64,000 nt of DNA from Streptomyces dengpaensis (GTDB lineage: Bacteria; Actinomycetota; Actinomycetes; Streptomycetales; Streptomycetaceae): NCBI RefSeq assembly GCF_002946835.1, contig NZ_CP026652.1:7254001-7318000 (forward strand), given 5' to 3'. This document shows positions 14,241-22,572 of the stretch, piece by piece. A program made the translations under genes and the position numbers. Numbering within the stretch: the stretch's first letter is position 1; every line of letters starts with the position of its first letter. The notes beneath the pieces are model-generated. The model saw only the letters and a list, made by a program, of their open reading frames with translations. It was not told where the DNA came from and ran no database searches.

Positions 14241-14741
14241 ACCGCGCGATGCAGGGGCCGCACCCGCAGCCGGTGCCGGTGCCGCGAAGGCGACGGTCCT
14301 CAAGTCGGCGTCGAGGGAAGGCAGTTGCCCGGGACGCGCCGAAGCGAACACCACGAGGTGCCGCCGCCGGACGCGGCGACCGCCACGCCGCCGTGCCACT
14401 GCGCCGTCGTACCCCACACGCCCGTCCGGCATGACATCGACGGGACCCCAGGAAGCCCATCCGGCCCCGAGGCGACCGGATCTGACGAGGCGTCAGTCGG
14501 GTGCGAAATCGGTGCCGCGCAACCATTGAACGGCCCCGTGCAACGAACATCCGCCGCGATGCGATGAACGCAATGATCTTGCAGAGATGCGCAAGGTTGC
14601 TGCATTACGCCCGCGAAGCCCGGACTCATAGGGTCAAGCGCGGTACATGGTGTGGCGGGGACTCCGCTCGGTGGGTCCCTGCTGCCAGGGGTGCTGCCGG
14701 TCCCCGCCGTTTCCGACCGGCAGCGATGAAGGAGCCAGCGC
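14241..14741. other. gene-free stretch between two pseudogenes
   Basis: No supported gene is seen in these roughly 500 bp. The right part probably holds the promoter of the broken permease and includes the inverted repeat at 14578-14595. Confidence 0.4.
14578..14595. promoter_or_regulatory. candidate AsnC/Lrp-type operator
   Basis: CTTGC-N8-GCAAG forms an inverted repeat containing TGCGCAA, about 150 bp before the permease start. An AsnC-family gene follows the permease, and the core GCGCAA recurs at 19801-19860 before davA. Binding is inferred, not shown. Confidence 0.3.
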
Positions 14742-15765
14742 GTGCTCGATCAAGGCGCACCCCCGCAGTCCCGCACCCCGTCCGCCCCATCGTCCCCGGG
14801 CATAGGCGCGCGCCTCATGCGCCGCAAGCCGGTGGAACGCCTGGTCGCCGAGGGTGGCTGGCGGTGCCCGCGAGTCCGCGCGCGCCAACACGATCATGGT
14901 CATCGTGAAGATCGGCGCCCTGGTGCTGTTCTGCGCGATCGGCGTCCAGGGCTTCCGCTCCGGCAACTACGAGAACTTCATGCCGCTGGGCATGGCGGGC
15001 GTCAGCGCCGCTGGCGCCACGCTCTTCTTCTCGTACATCGGCTTCGACGCCGCCTCCACGGCCGGTGAGGAAGCGAAGAACGCGCAGCGCGACCTGCCGC
15101 GCGCGATCATGCTCTCGCTGGTCATCGTGACGGCGCTGTACGTCCTCGTCGCCGCCGTCGCCGTCGGGGCGAAGCCCTGGCAGCGGTTCGGCGACTCGGA
15201 GGCCGCGCTCGCCGAGATCATGAAGGACGTCACCGGGCAGACCTTCTGGGGCACGCTGCTGGCCGCCTGCGCCGTCGTCGCCATCGCGAGTGTGGTCCTG
15301 ACGGTGCTGTACGGCCAGACGCGCATCCTCTTCGCGATGTCCCGCGACGGCCTCGTGCCGAAGGTGTTCGCCCGCGTCCACCCGAAGACCGGCACGCCGC
15401 GCGCCAACACGCTGTTCGTCTCTCTGTTCTGCGGTGTCCTCGCCGCGGCGATCCCGCTCGGCCAGCTCGCCGACGCCACCAGCATCGGTACGCTCTTCGC
15501 CTTCGCGCTGGTCAATGTGGCCGTCGTGGTGCTGCGCCGGACGCGCCCGGAGATGCCGCGCACCTTCCGGGTGCCGCTGTCTCCCGTGCTGCCCGCGATC
15601 GGCTTCGCCTTCTGCCTGTGGATGATGGGCAGCCTGTCGGCCGTCACCTGGGTGGTCTTCGGTGTCTGGATGGCCGTCGGGCTCGTGTTCTACTTCAGTT
15701 ACGGCTACCGCCGGTCCCGTATCGCGGCCGTGGATACGACCGCGGAAACACTCGCAGAAAAGTGA
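14742..15765 (+). pseudogene. APC-family amino-acid permease, internally deleted and out of frame
   Basis: A good start exists at GTG 14742 (AAGGAG at 14729-14734) and encodes SPGIGARLMRRKPVERLVAEGG, typical of the cytoplasmic N-terminus of APC permeases. At about 14850 the sequence jumps into a different frame that encodes GGARESARANTIMVIVKIG and about 300 further residues with 7-8 membrane segments, including FFSYIGFDAASTAGEEAKNP-like text. About 150-170 residues holding the first transmembrane helices are missing. An ORF from 14854 alone would be only the C-terminal two-thirds. Transport activity is unlikely. Confidence 0.7.
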
Positions 15766-15775
15766 ACCACCCGCA

Positions 15776-16228
15776 GTGCTGAACGATCTCGACGAACGCA
15801 TCGTGCACGCCCTCGCCGAGGACGCCCGCCGCTCCTACGCCGACATCGGCCACCTGGTCGGACTGTCCGCGCCGGCCGTGAAGCGACGGGTGGACCGGTT
15901 GCGCGCGACCGGGGCCATCACCGGATTCACCGTACGGGTGGATCCGTCGGCGCTCGGCTGGGAGACCGAGGGGTTCGTCGAGATCTACTGCCGCCGCAAC
16001 ACCTCGCCGGAGACGATTCAGCGCGGTCTCGAGCGGTACCAGGAAGTGGTGGCCGCCTCCACCGTGACGGGGGAGGCGGACGCGGTCGTGCAGGTCTTCG
16101 CCTCCGACATGCGGCACTTCGAGCGGGTTCTGGAGCGGATCGCCGGGGAACCGTTCGTGGAGCGGACGAAGTCCGTGCTCGTTCTCTCGCCACTGCTGCG
16201 ACGGTTCTCTTCCGGGTCGCCCACGTAG
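15776..16228 (+). CDS. Lrp/AsnC-family transcriptional regulator
   Basis: The 150-residue protein has an N-terminal winged HTH (LNDLDERIVHALAEDARRSY, then IGHLVGLSAPAVKRRVDRL) and a C-terminal RAM ligand domain (GFTVRVDPSALGW, TGEADAVVQVFA). Such regulators sense amino acids and usually control neighbouring transport or catabolism. It begins 10 bp after the broken APC permease, so the pair was probably one amino-acid-responsive unit. The DavA/DavB-like genes 3.7 kb downstream are another possible target. The GTG 15776 start has no strong ribosome site. Confidence 0.85.
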   Translation: MLNDLDERIVHALAEDARRSYADIGHLVGLSAPAVKRRVDRLRATGAITGFTVRVDPSALGWETEGFVEIYCRRNTSPETIQRGLERYQEVVAASTVTGEADAVVQVFASDMRHFERVLERIAGEPFVERTKSVLVLSPLLRRFSSGSPT

Positions 16229-16353
16229 GCGCCTCCGCGGAATTCCCGAGGATCAGGATCACCGTGCCCGCACCAACTGGCCATACGTGCCAGGCGTGTT
16301 GAACGGAGCGGTTACACCCGGCGTATTGAACATCGAGTCAGTTTGCGAAGTCA

Positions 16354-16383
16354 TTGCGGTCCGGGCGAGTCATCCCGTACCTT
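16354..16383 (+). promoter_or_regulatory. candidate promoter of the conservon operon
   Basis: TTGCGG (16354-16359) and TACCTT (16378-16383) are 18 bp apart, about 90 bp before the sensor kinase start. Upstream, CGTGTTGAAC (16295-16304) and CGTATTGAAC (16322-16331) form a direct repeat 27 bp apart. Confidence 0.35.
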
Positions 16384-16470
16384 GATCGCTCTCGCGAACA
16401 GCGGGTAAACGCCGATGGGTAACCAACCGTCGCCCGGCCACCCGACCGTCCTGCCGTCCTGGGGAGACCC

Positions 16471-18855
16471 ATGCGCTGGCCCTTCGGCCGTCCCACCACG
16501 GTCCGTATCCGCATCGTGGCGCTCGCACTCGCTCCGATGATCGCCCTCATCGGGCTGTGGAGTTTCGCCATGGTGTCCGTCACCGGCGAACTGCGCGCGC
16601 TCGTCCGGCTTCAGGGGGTGTACGAAACCTTCGGCACACCGGTCGACACGGCGGTCGGCCAGATCCAGATCGAACGGCGGCTCTCGGCCGCGTACCTGGG
16701 CGCGGACCACAGTACGGCGGCGGCCATCGACCTGCTGGAGCAGCAGCGCCGCACCGACCGCGCCGTGACCGCCATGCGGGACGTGATCCGGGACGGGAGC
16801 AGCGACCTCTCCGACGGGCAGCGGCAGGTGCTCGACACCATGCTCGACGCCGTCGGCGGGCTGGAGGGGCTGCGGGGGCGCGTGCTGTCCCGCGACATCT
16901 CCTGGGACCGGGCCGTCGCCGAGTACAGCGCCCTCGTGGAACCGGGCTTCGCCGTCCAGTCCGCACTCACCGCGCTCCAGGCCGGACAGCTGGCGCGCGA
17001 GGCCCAGATCGTCATCGAGCTGGTGCGGGTGCGGGAGTTCGTGTCGCGCGAGGACGCCCTTGTCGCCGGAGCGCGGGCGGCCGGAACGCTCACGGACCAG
17101 CAGTACGACACGCTCACCGCGACGATCGAGGACCGCCGGATCTTCGAGCGGACGTATGTGCCGGACTTCCCCGCCGACTCACGCGCACTCTTCGAGGCGT
17201 TCCAACGCGAGGACGTCCACCGGCAGTTGACCCGGGGCGAGGACGCCCTGCTGCGGGCGGGCGCGCAGCGTGCGGGCGACGCCGTCGCCGCCGACTCCTG
17301 GCGCACCACCACGGACCGGGCCGCCTACCGCTACTGGGAGTTGTGCGTCCAGGCGGCGATCAACTCCGCCGAGCGCGGGCGGGCGTTCGCCTACTGGGAG
17401 CTGGCCAAGGCCGCGGTCGTCGGAGTGCTCGGACTCGCCGCCGTCATACTGTCCCTGTGGTTCGCCATGCGCGGCGCGCGTCGTATCTCGCGCCGCCTGG
17501 AGGCGCTGCGGGACGCCGCCGACCTCCTGACCACGTACCAACTGCCCGATGTGATGGAGCGGTTGAGCCTGGGTGAGGACGTGGACGCGGCCGCCGAGGC
17601 GCCGCCTCTGGCCGACGAGGAGGCGGGGGACGACGAGGTCGGCCAGGTCGGCCGGTCCTTCAACGCCGCCCGCCTCGCGGCCGTCGAGGCCGCCGTCAAG
17701 CAAGCCACCCTGCGCCGCGCACTGTTCGCCGTACTCCTCAACATCGCCCGCCGCAACCAGGCGCTCGTCCACCGCCAGCTCAAACTCGTCGACACGCTGG
17801 AGCGGCGCACCAGCGACCCGGACGTCCTGGAGAACCTGTTCCGGATCGACCACCTCTCCACCCGTATGCGGCGCCACGCGGAGAGCCTGATCATCCTCTC
17901 CGGCGCGGCGCCCGGCCGCAGATGGCGGCGGCCCGTGCCCATCGCCCAGGTGGTGTCCTCCGCGGTGGGCGAGATCGAGGAGTACGCGCGCGTCGTGATC
18001 CCGCCGATGCCGGAGGTGGGTATCGCGGCGGGCGCCGTCGCCGACCTCGCCCATCTGATCGCCGAACTCATCGAGAACGCCACCGTGTTCTCGCCGCCGC
18101 ATACCCAGGTCACCCTGCGCACCAGTTGGGCGGAGAACGGTTTCGTCCTGGAGATCGACGACCGGGGCCTGGGTCTCGGGCCCGAGCAGATCGAGGAAGC
18201 CCACCGCACCATCACCAAGCCGGACGACTTCGACCCGACCCGGCACGACCGGCTCGGGCTGTATGTGGTGGGGCGGCTCGCCGCGCGGCACGGCATCGAG
18301 GTCACGCTGTGCCGGTCGCCGTACGGCGGTACGACGGCGGTGGTGCTGCTTCCGGAGGCGGTCCTCGCGCAGGTCGAGCCCGAGCGGTCGGAGACGGTAG
18401 CGGACACGGACCGGAGGGCGCTGCCTTCCCGCACGGCGCCGGCCTCAGGGACGGCGCTGCCCTCCCGAAAGGGAGCCGCGGTCCTCCAGAAGCCGCGGAC
18501 GGGGCGGCAGGAGCAGGAGCAGGAGCAGACGCAGGAGCACGAGCAGACGCAGGAGCACGAGCAGGCGCAGGAGCACGAGCAGGAAGCGGGCCGTGCGCCG
18601 GCCAGTGGCCGGGCTTCGGGTACGCCCGCCCTGCCCACCCGCGTCCGTCAGTCCTCCCTCGCCCCCCAACTGCGCACCGAGGATCCCGCAGCCGGCGAGA
18701 CGCCGGAGCGCGAGGTCACCCCCGAGGAGGTCCGCGCGGTCTTCGGAGCCTTCCAGCGCGGCCTCGACCGCGGCCGCAAGGGCCTGCCCACGGAAACCGG
18801 CCCCGCGCAGCGAACCGACACCGAGGAAGGGATGGACGCCGACCATGCTCAGTGA
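16471..18855 (+). CDS. membrane sensor kinase-like protein with nitrate/nitrite-sensing domain (CvnA-like)
   Basis: This 794-residue protein is the first gene of a conservon-like operon. A first membrane helix lies at about 13-35, an extracytoplasmic NIT-type helical domain at about 36-310, and a second helix at about 313-332. A HAMP-like linker, a helical region with RNQALVHRQLKLVDTLERR (His near 434) and an HATPase domain with N-box AELIENATVFSPP (531-543) and DRGLGLG follow. Residues 685-705 are a Q/E/H repeat, and the tail is disordered. No receiver partner is adjacent. The ATG has GGGGAG at 16460-16465. Confidence 0.88.
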   Translation: MRWPFGRPTTVRIRIVALALAPMIALIGLWSFAMVSVTGELRALVRLQGVYETFGTPVDTAVGQIQIERRLSAAYLGADHSTAAAIDLLEQQRRTDRAVTAMRDVIRDGSSDLSDGQRQVLDTMLDAVGGLEGLRGRVLSRDISWDRAVAEYSALVEPGFAVQSALTALQAGQLAREAQIVIELVRVREFVSREDALVAGARAAGTLTDQQYDTLTATIEDRRIFERTYVPDFPADSRALFEAFQREDVHRQLTRGEDALLRAGAQRAGDAVAADSWRTTTDRAAYRYWELCVQAAINSAERGRAFAYWELAKAAVVGVLGLAAVILSLWFAMRGARRISRRLEALRDAADLLTTYQLPDVMERLSLGEDVDAAAEAPPLADEEAGDDEVGQVGRSFNAARLAAVEAAVKQATLRRALFAVLLNIARRNQALVHRQLKLVDTLERRTSDPDVLENLFRIDHLSTRMRRHAESLIILSGAAPGRRWRRPVPIAQVVSSAVGEIEEYARVVIPPMPEVGIAAGAVADLAHLIAELIENATVFSPPHTQVTLRTSWAENGFVLEIDDRGLGLGPEQIEEAHRTITKPDDFDPTRHDRLGLYVVGRLAARHGIEVTLCRSPYGGTTAVVLLPEAVLAQVEPERSETVADTDRRALPSRTAPASGTALPSRKGAAVLQKPRTGRQEQEQEQTQEHEQTQEHEQAQEHEQEAGRAPASGRASGTPALPTRVRQSSLAPQLRTEDPAAGETPEREVTPEEVRAVFGAFQRGLDRGRKGLPTETGPAQRTDTEEGMDADHAQ
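18526..18579 (+). repeat. 18-bp tandem repeat inside the sensor kinase gene
   Basis: Three nearly identical 18-bp units (18526, 18544, 18562) encode QTQEHE, QTQEHE and QAQEHE in the linker after the ATPase domain. Preceding GAGCAG units extend the tract. It is likely to vary in length between strains. Confidence 0.75.
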
Positions 18856-19315
18856 CCAGCCCCCCGAGCACCCCGCCCAGGGCTCCGAGGCCCCGGACAC
18901 CACCCCCGAACCGCCCGGCACGGACCTCGGCTGGCTGCTCGACGACCTGGTGGCCAGAACCGATCACGTCCGCCAGGCCGTCCTCCTCACCGCCGACGGC
19001 CTCCCGCTGAGCTGCTCGGACGGCATGCGGACAGCGGACATCGAGCACCTCGCCGCCGTCTGCTCCGGCTTCCACAGCCTCGCCCGGTCGGTCGGCGAGC
19101 GCTTCGACGCGGGGGAGGTGCGCCAGACCATGGTGATGCTCGACGACGGCTACCTCTTCATCACCCCGGCGGGCGACGGCAGCCGGCTGGCCGTCCTGAG
19201 CGAGGTGCAGACGGACGTCGGACAGCTCGCCCACGAGATGGCGCTGCTCGTCCGCCGCGTCGGCCGCCACATGGCCGCCGCCGTTCGGCCGTCCGCCGAC
19301 CCCGCGGGCCCCTGA
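18845..19315 (+). CDS. roadblock/LC7-domain protein (CvnB-like)
   Basis: The 156-residue protein has a proline-rich N-terminus, then a roadblock/LC7 fold from about residue 30 (LGWLLDDLVARTDHVRQAVL, TADGLPLSCSDG, VMLDDGYLFI). In conservons this type partners the sensor and regulates a small GTPase. It overlaps the kinase gene by 11 bp, indicating translational coupling, and the DUF742 gene starts 8 bp after it. Confidence 0.88.
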   Translation: MLSDQPPEHPAQGSEAPDTTPEPPGTDLGWLLDDLVARTDHVRQAVLLTADGLPLSCSDGMRTADIEHLAAVCSGFHSLARSVGERFDAGEVRQTMVMLDDGYLFITPAGDGSRLAVLSEVQTDVGQLAHEMALLVRRVGRHMAAAVRPSADPAGP

Positions 19316-19322
19316 TGCGCCC

Positions 19323-19703
19323 GTGACCGACGACCACTGGTACGAGGACGAGACCGGGTCGATGGTGCGGCCCTACACCGTGACACGGGGCCGGACCCGG
19401 CCCTCGGACCGGCACACGATCGATCTGATGTCGCGAGTCACAGCCGTGGCGACGGACGAGGGGCAGCCGGGCGTCGACCACGCACGCGCCGCCCTGCTCG
19501 ATCTGGTGCGCCGCGGAGGCCGGCCGGTCGTCGAACTCGCCGTTGACGCGGACCTGCCCCTGACCGTCGTACGGGTGCTGCTCGGCGACCTGGCCGAGGC
19601 CGGTCTGGTGCGTATCGACGCACCGCGGCGGCCGGCGCAGGGCGGGCCGGCCGCCGACCCGGAGCTGTTGCGCGAGATCGTGGAGCGGCTGCGCGCGCTG
19701 TGA
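19323..19703 (+). CDS. DUF742 protein (CvnC-like)
   Basis: The 126-residue protein has the DUF742 layout: VRPYTVTRGRTRP near residue 15, then a winged-helix-like segment (RGGRPVVELAVDADLPLTVV, VLLGDLAEAGLV). In conservons it lies between the roadblock protein and the GTPase CvnD. Here the next gene is an unrelated amidase and no GTPase gene follows. Start is GTG 19323. Confidence 0.87.
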   Translation: MTDDHWYEDETGSMVRPYTVTRGRTRPSDRHTIDLMSRVTAVATDEGQPGVDHARAALLDLVRRGGRPVVELAVDADLPLTVVRVLLGDLAEAGLVRIDAPRRPAQGGPAADPELLREIVERLRAL

Positions 19704-19800
19704 GGACCGGACGCGAGCCGCGAGCACGGGAACGCGGGCCGTACGGCGGGGCGCACGCCTGTGACCTGCACCTCAAGACGATCCGGGCCACGCGCGGGGT

Positions 19801-19866
19801 GCGCAACGAATCGCCGCCGAGCGCCTGGTGCGCGCAACGATTCGTCCAGTGGCGCGCAACGGGTCC
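19801..19866. promoter_or_regulatory. triple GCGCAAC direct repeats upstream of davA-like gene
   Basis: GCGCAACGAATCG (19801-19813), GCGCAACGATTCG (19832-19844) and GCGCAACGGGTCC (19854-19866) start 31 and 22 bp apart, close to three and two helical turns. They end 75 bp before the amidase start. The pattern suits a multimeric regulator on one face of the helix. The AsnC-family protein at 15776-16228 is the nearest candidate (inference). Confidence 0.5.
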
Positions 19867-19941
19867 TTCTTGTCGGCCCGAGCCCACCGCCCGTACCGTC
19901 TATCTGGCCCTCAAACCCCTCCGTACCCGCGAGGAACACGC

Positions 19942-20769
19942 ATGCGCACAGCCCTGCTCCAGAGCTCCGGCCGCCCCGGCTCGGTCGTCGAGAACCTCAA
20001 GGTGCTCGACGAGGCCGCGGGCCGTGCCGCCGCCGCGGGTTCCGGGCTGCTCGTGGCGCCGGAGATGTTCCTGACCGGGTACGCGATCGGCGACGACATC
20101 GCCCGGCTCGCCGAGCCCGCCGACGGCGAGTCCGCCGACGCGATCGCCGAGATCGCCACCCGGCACGGCGTGGCCGTCGCCTACGGCTACCCGGAGCGCG
20201 CGGGCGAGCGAAGCGAGATGGGGGTCCCCCCGGCCGAAGGCTGGGGGAGGGTCTTCAACTCCGCGCAGCTGATCTCCCCCGACGGCACCCGTCTCGCGAA
20301 CTACCGCAAGACCCACCTCTTCGGCTGCTTCGAGCGCGACCACTTCACCTCCGGTGAGCAGCCGGTCGTACAGGCGGAGCTGCACGGCCTCCGTGTCGGC
20401 CTCATGATCTGCTACGACGTCGAGTTCCCGGAGAACGTCCGGGCGCACGCACTCGCCGGCACCGACCTCCTGCTGGTGCCGACCGCGCAGATGCATCCCT
20501 TCCAGTTCGTCGCCGAGTCCGTCGTCCCGGTGCGCGCCTTCGAGAACCAGATGTACGTCGCGTACGTCAACCGGGTCGGCGCGGAAGGTGAGTTCGAGTT
20601 CGTCGGGCTCTCCACGCTGGCCGGGCCGGACGGCGTCGCCCTCACCCGGGCAGGGCGCGCCGAGCAACTGGTCTTCGCCGACGCCGACCCCGTCTTCCTC
20701 GCGGCCTCACGCGAGGCGAACCCGTATCTGAAGGACCGCCGCCCCGGCCTCTACGGGTCCCTGATCTGA
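19942..20769 (+). CDS. nitrilase-superfamily amidase, DavA-like (5-aminovaleramidase type)
   Basis: This carbon-nitrogen hydrolase has the catalytic triad Glu41 (APEMFLTGY), Lys123 (NYRKTHLFG) and Cys157 (MICYDVEFPEN). Sequence around VAYGYPER, FNSAQLI and LLVPTAQM resembles DavA, which hydrolyses 5-aminovaleramide to 5-aminovalerate. The DavB-like monooxygenase gene follows 54 bp downstream, so the pair probably converts a basic amino acid to the amide and then the acid. Arginine-type substrates are also possible. Residues 91-103 are an extra segment encoded by an intergenic-type repeat. ATG 19942 has GAGGAA nearby. Length is 275 residues. Confidence 0.85.
   Translation: MRTALLQSSGRPGSVVENLKVLDEAAGRAAAAGSGLLVAPEMFLTGYAIGDDIARLAEPADGESADAIAEIATRHGVAVAYGYPERAGERSEMGVPPAEGWGRVFNSAQLISPDGTRLANYRKTHLFGCFERDHFTSGEQPVVQAELHGLRVGLMICYDVEFPENVRAHALAGTDLLLVPTAQMHPFQFVAESVVPVRAFENQMYVAYVNRVGAEGEFEFVGLSTLAGPDGVALTRAGRAEQLVFADADPVFLAASREANPYLKDRRPGLYGSLI
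20206..20250 (+). repeat. Streptomyces mini-repeat inserted in frame in the amidase gene
   Basis: GCGAGCGAAGCGAGATGGGG followed by TCCCCCCGGCC and GGCTGGGGGAGG matches the small GC-rich repeats usually seen between Streptomyces genes. Here it adds 13 codons (20212-20250) between GYPERAGER and VFNSAQLI, which are contiguous in relatives I recall. The G-run and C-run halves can form a hairpin. Confidence 0.6.
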
Positions 20770-20823
20770 CATCACGTCAAAGAGCCTCCCCTCTCAAGCT
20801 TTCCCGCAAGGAGTCCGTACCCC

Positions 20824-22533
20824 ATGACGTCCACGGTGCCCAACGCCGTCCAGCACGCCGACGTGCAGCAGCCGCCGATCACCATGTTCGGCCCGGACTT
20901 CCCGTACGCGTACGACGACTTCCTCGCGCACCCCGCGGGCCTCGGCCAGATACCCGCGACCGAGCACGGCACGGAGGTCGCGGTCATCGGCGGCGGCCTG
21001 TCCGGCATCGTGGCCGCGTACGAGCTGATGAAGATGGGCCTCAAGCCCGTCGTCTACGAGGCCGACGAGATCGGCGGCCGGCTGCGCACGGTCGGCTTCG
21101 ACGGGTGCGACCCCTCGCTCACCGCCGAGATGGGCGCCATGCGCTTCCCGCCGTCCTCCACCGCCCTCCAGCACTACATCGACCTGGTGGGCCTGGAGAC
21201 CCGGCCGTTCCCCAACCCCCTTGCCGAGGCCACGCCTTCGACGGTCGTCGATCTCAAGGGCGAGTCGCACTACGCGACCACCGTCGACGACCTGCCGCAG
21301 GTCTACCGCGATGTGATGAACGCGTGGAACGCGTGTCTCGAAGAGGGCGCCGACTTCTCCGACATGAACCAGGCCATGCGCGAGCGCGATGTGCCGCGCA
21401 TCCGCGAGATCTGGTCCCAGCTCGTCGAGAAGCTCGACAACCAGACCTTCTACGGCTTCCTCTGCGAGTCCGAGGCCTTCAAGTCCTTCCGGCACCGCGA
21501 GATCTTCGGCCAGGTCGGCTTCGGCACGGGCGGCTGGGACACCGACTTCCCGAACTCGATCCTCGAGATCCTGCGCGTCGTCTACACCGAGGCCGACGAC
21601 CACCACCGCGGCATCGTCGGCGGCTCGCAGCAGCTGCCGCTGCGTCTGTGGGAGCGCGAGCCGGAGAAGATCGTGCACTGGGCGTACGGGACGTCGCTCG
21701 CCACGCTGCACGACGGCACCCCGCGCCCGGCCGTGACCCGGCTGCACCGCACGGCGGGCAACCAGATCACGGTGACGGACGCGAACGGCGACATCCGTAC
21801 GTTCAAGGCGGCGATCTTCACCGCCCAGTCCTGGATGCTGCTCTCGAAGATCGCCTGCGACGACTCGCTCTTCCCGATCGACCACTGGACGGCGATCGAG
21901 CGCACGCACTACATGGAGAGCTCCAAGCTCTTCGTGCCCGTCGACCGGCCCTTCTGGCTGGACAAGGCCGTCGACGACAGGGGAAATCCGACGGGTCGTG
22001 ACGTGATGTCCATGACCCTCACCGACCGCATGACCCGCGGCACCTACCTTTTGGACGACGGTCCGGACAAGCCCGCCGTCATCTGCCTCTCGTACACCTG
22101 GTGCGACGACAGCCTGAAGTGGCTGCCGCTGTCCGCGAACGAGCGGATGGAGGTCATGCTGAAGTCGCTCGGCGAGATCTACCCGAAGGTCGACATCCGG
22201 AAGCACATCATCGGCAGCCCGGTGACCGTGTCCTGGGAGAACGAGCCCTACTTCATGGGCGCGTTCAAGGCCAACCTGCCGGGCCACTACCGCTACCAGA
22301 GGCGCCTGTTCACCCACTTCATGCAGGACCGGCTGCCCGAGGACAAGCGGGGCATCTTCCTCGCGGGCGACGACATCTCGTGGACGGCCGGCTGGGCCGA
22401 GGGCGCCGTGCAGACCGCGCTGAACGCGGTCTGGGGCGTCATGCACCAGCTGGGCGGGGCGACCGACCCGACCAACCCCGGGCCCGGCGACGTCTACGAC
22501 GAGATCGCGCCGGTAGAGCTCCCCGAGGACTGA
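20824..22533 (+). CDS. FAD amine oxidase-family monooxygenase, DavB-like (lysine 2-monooxygenase type)
   Basis: This 569-residue flavoprotein has the FAD motif VAVIGGGLSG (52-61) with YEA and GGRLRT following, and a C-terminal FAD segment GIFLAGDDISWTAGWAEGA. MFGPDFPYAYDDFLAHPAGL, GFGTGGWDTDFPNS and NPGPGDVYDEI closely match Pseudomonas lysine 2-monooxygenase DavB as I recall it. That enzyme decarboxylates and oxygenates lysine to 5-aminovaleramide. The upstream DavA-like amidase would finish the route to 5-aminovalerate. The substrate could instead be arginine or another amino acid. AAGGAG precedes the ATG. Confidence 0.83.
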   Translation: MTSTVPNAVQHADVQQPPITMFGPDFPYAYDDFLAHPAGLGQIPATEHGTEVAVIGGGLSGIVAAYELMKMGLKPVVYEADEIGGRLRTVGFDGCDPSLTAEMGAMRFPPSSTALQHYIDLVGLETRPFPNPLAEATPSTVVDLKGESHYATTVDDLPQVYRDVMNAWNACLEEGADFSDMNQAMRERDVPRIREIWSQLVEKLDNQTFYGFLCESEAFKSFRHREIFGQVGFGTGGWDTDFPNSILEILRVVYTEADDHHRGIVGGSQQLPLRLWEREPEKIVHWAYGTSLATLHDGTPRPAVTRLHRTAGNQITVTDANGDIRTFKAAIFTAQSWMLLSKIACDDSLFPIDHWTAIERTHYMESSKLFVPVDRPFWLDKAVDDRGNPTGRDVMSMTLTDRMTRGTYLLDDGPDKPAVICLSYTWCDDSLKWLPLSANERMEVMLKSLGEIYPKVDIRKHIIGSPVTVSWENEPYFMGAFKANLPGHYRYQRRLFTHFMQDRLPEDKRGIFLAGDDISWTAGWAEGAVQTALNAVWGVMHQLGGATDPTNPGPGDVYDEIAPVELPED

Positions 22534-22572
22534 GTCTGAGGACTGAGGACCGGGCCGGGGCTCCCGTAGGGT

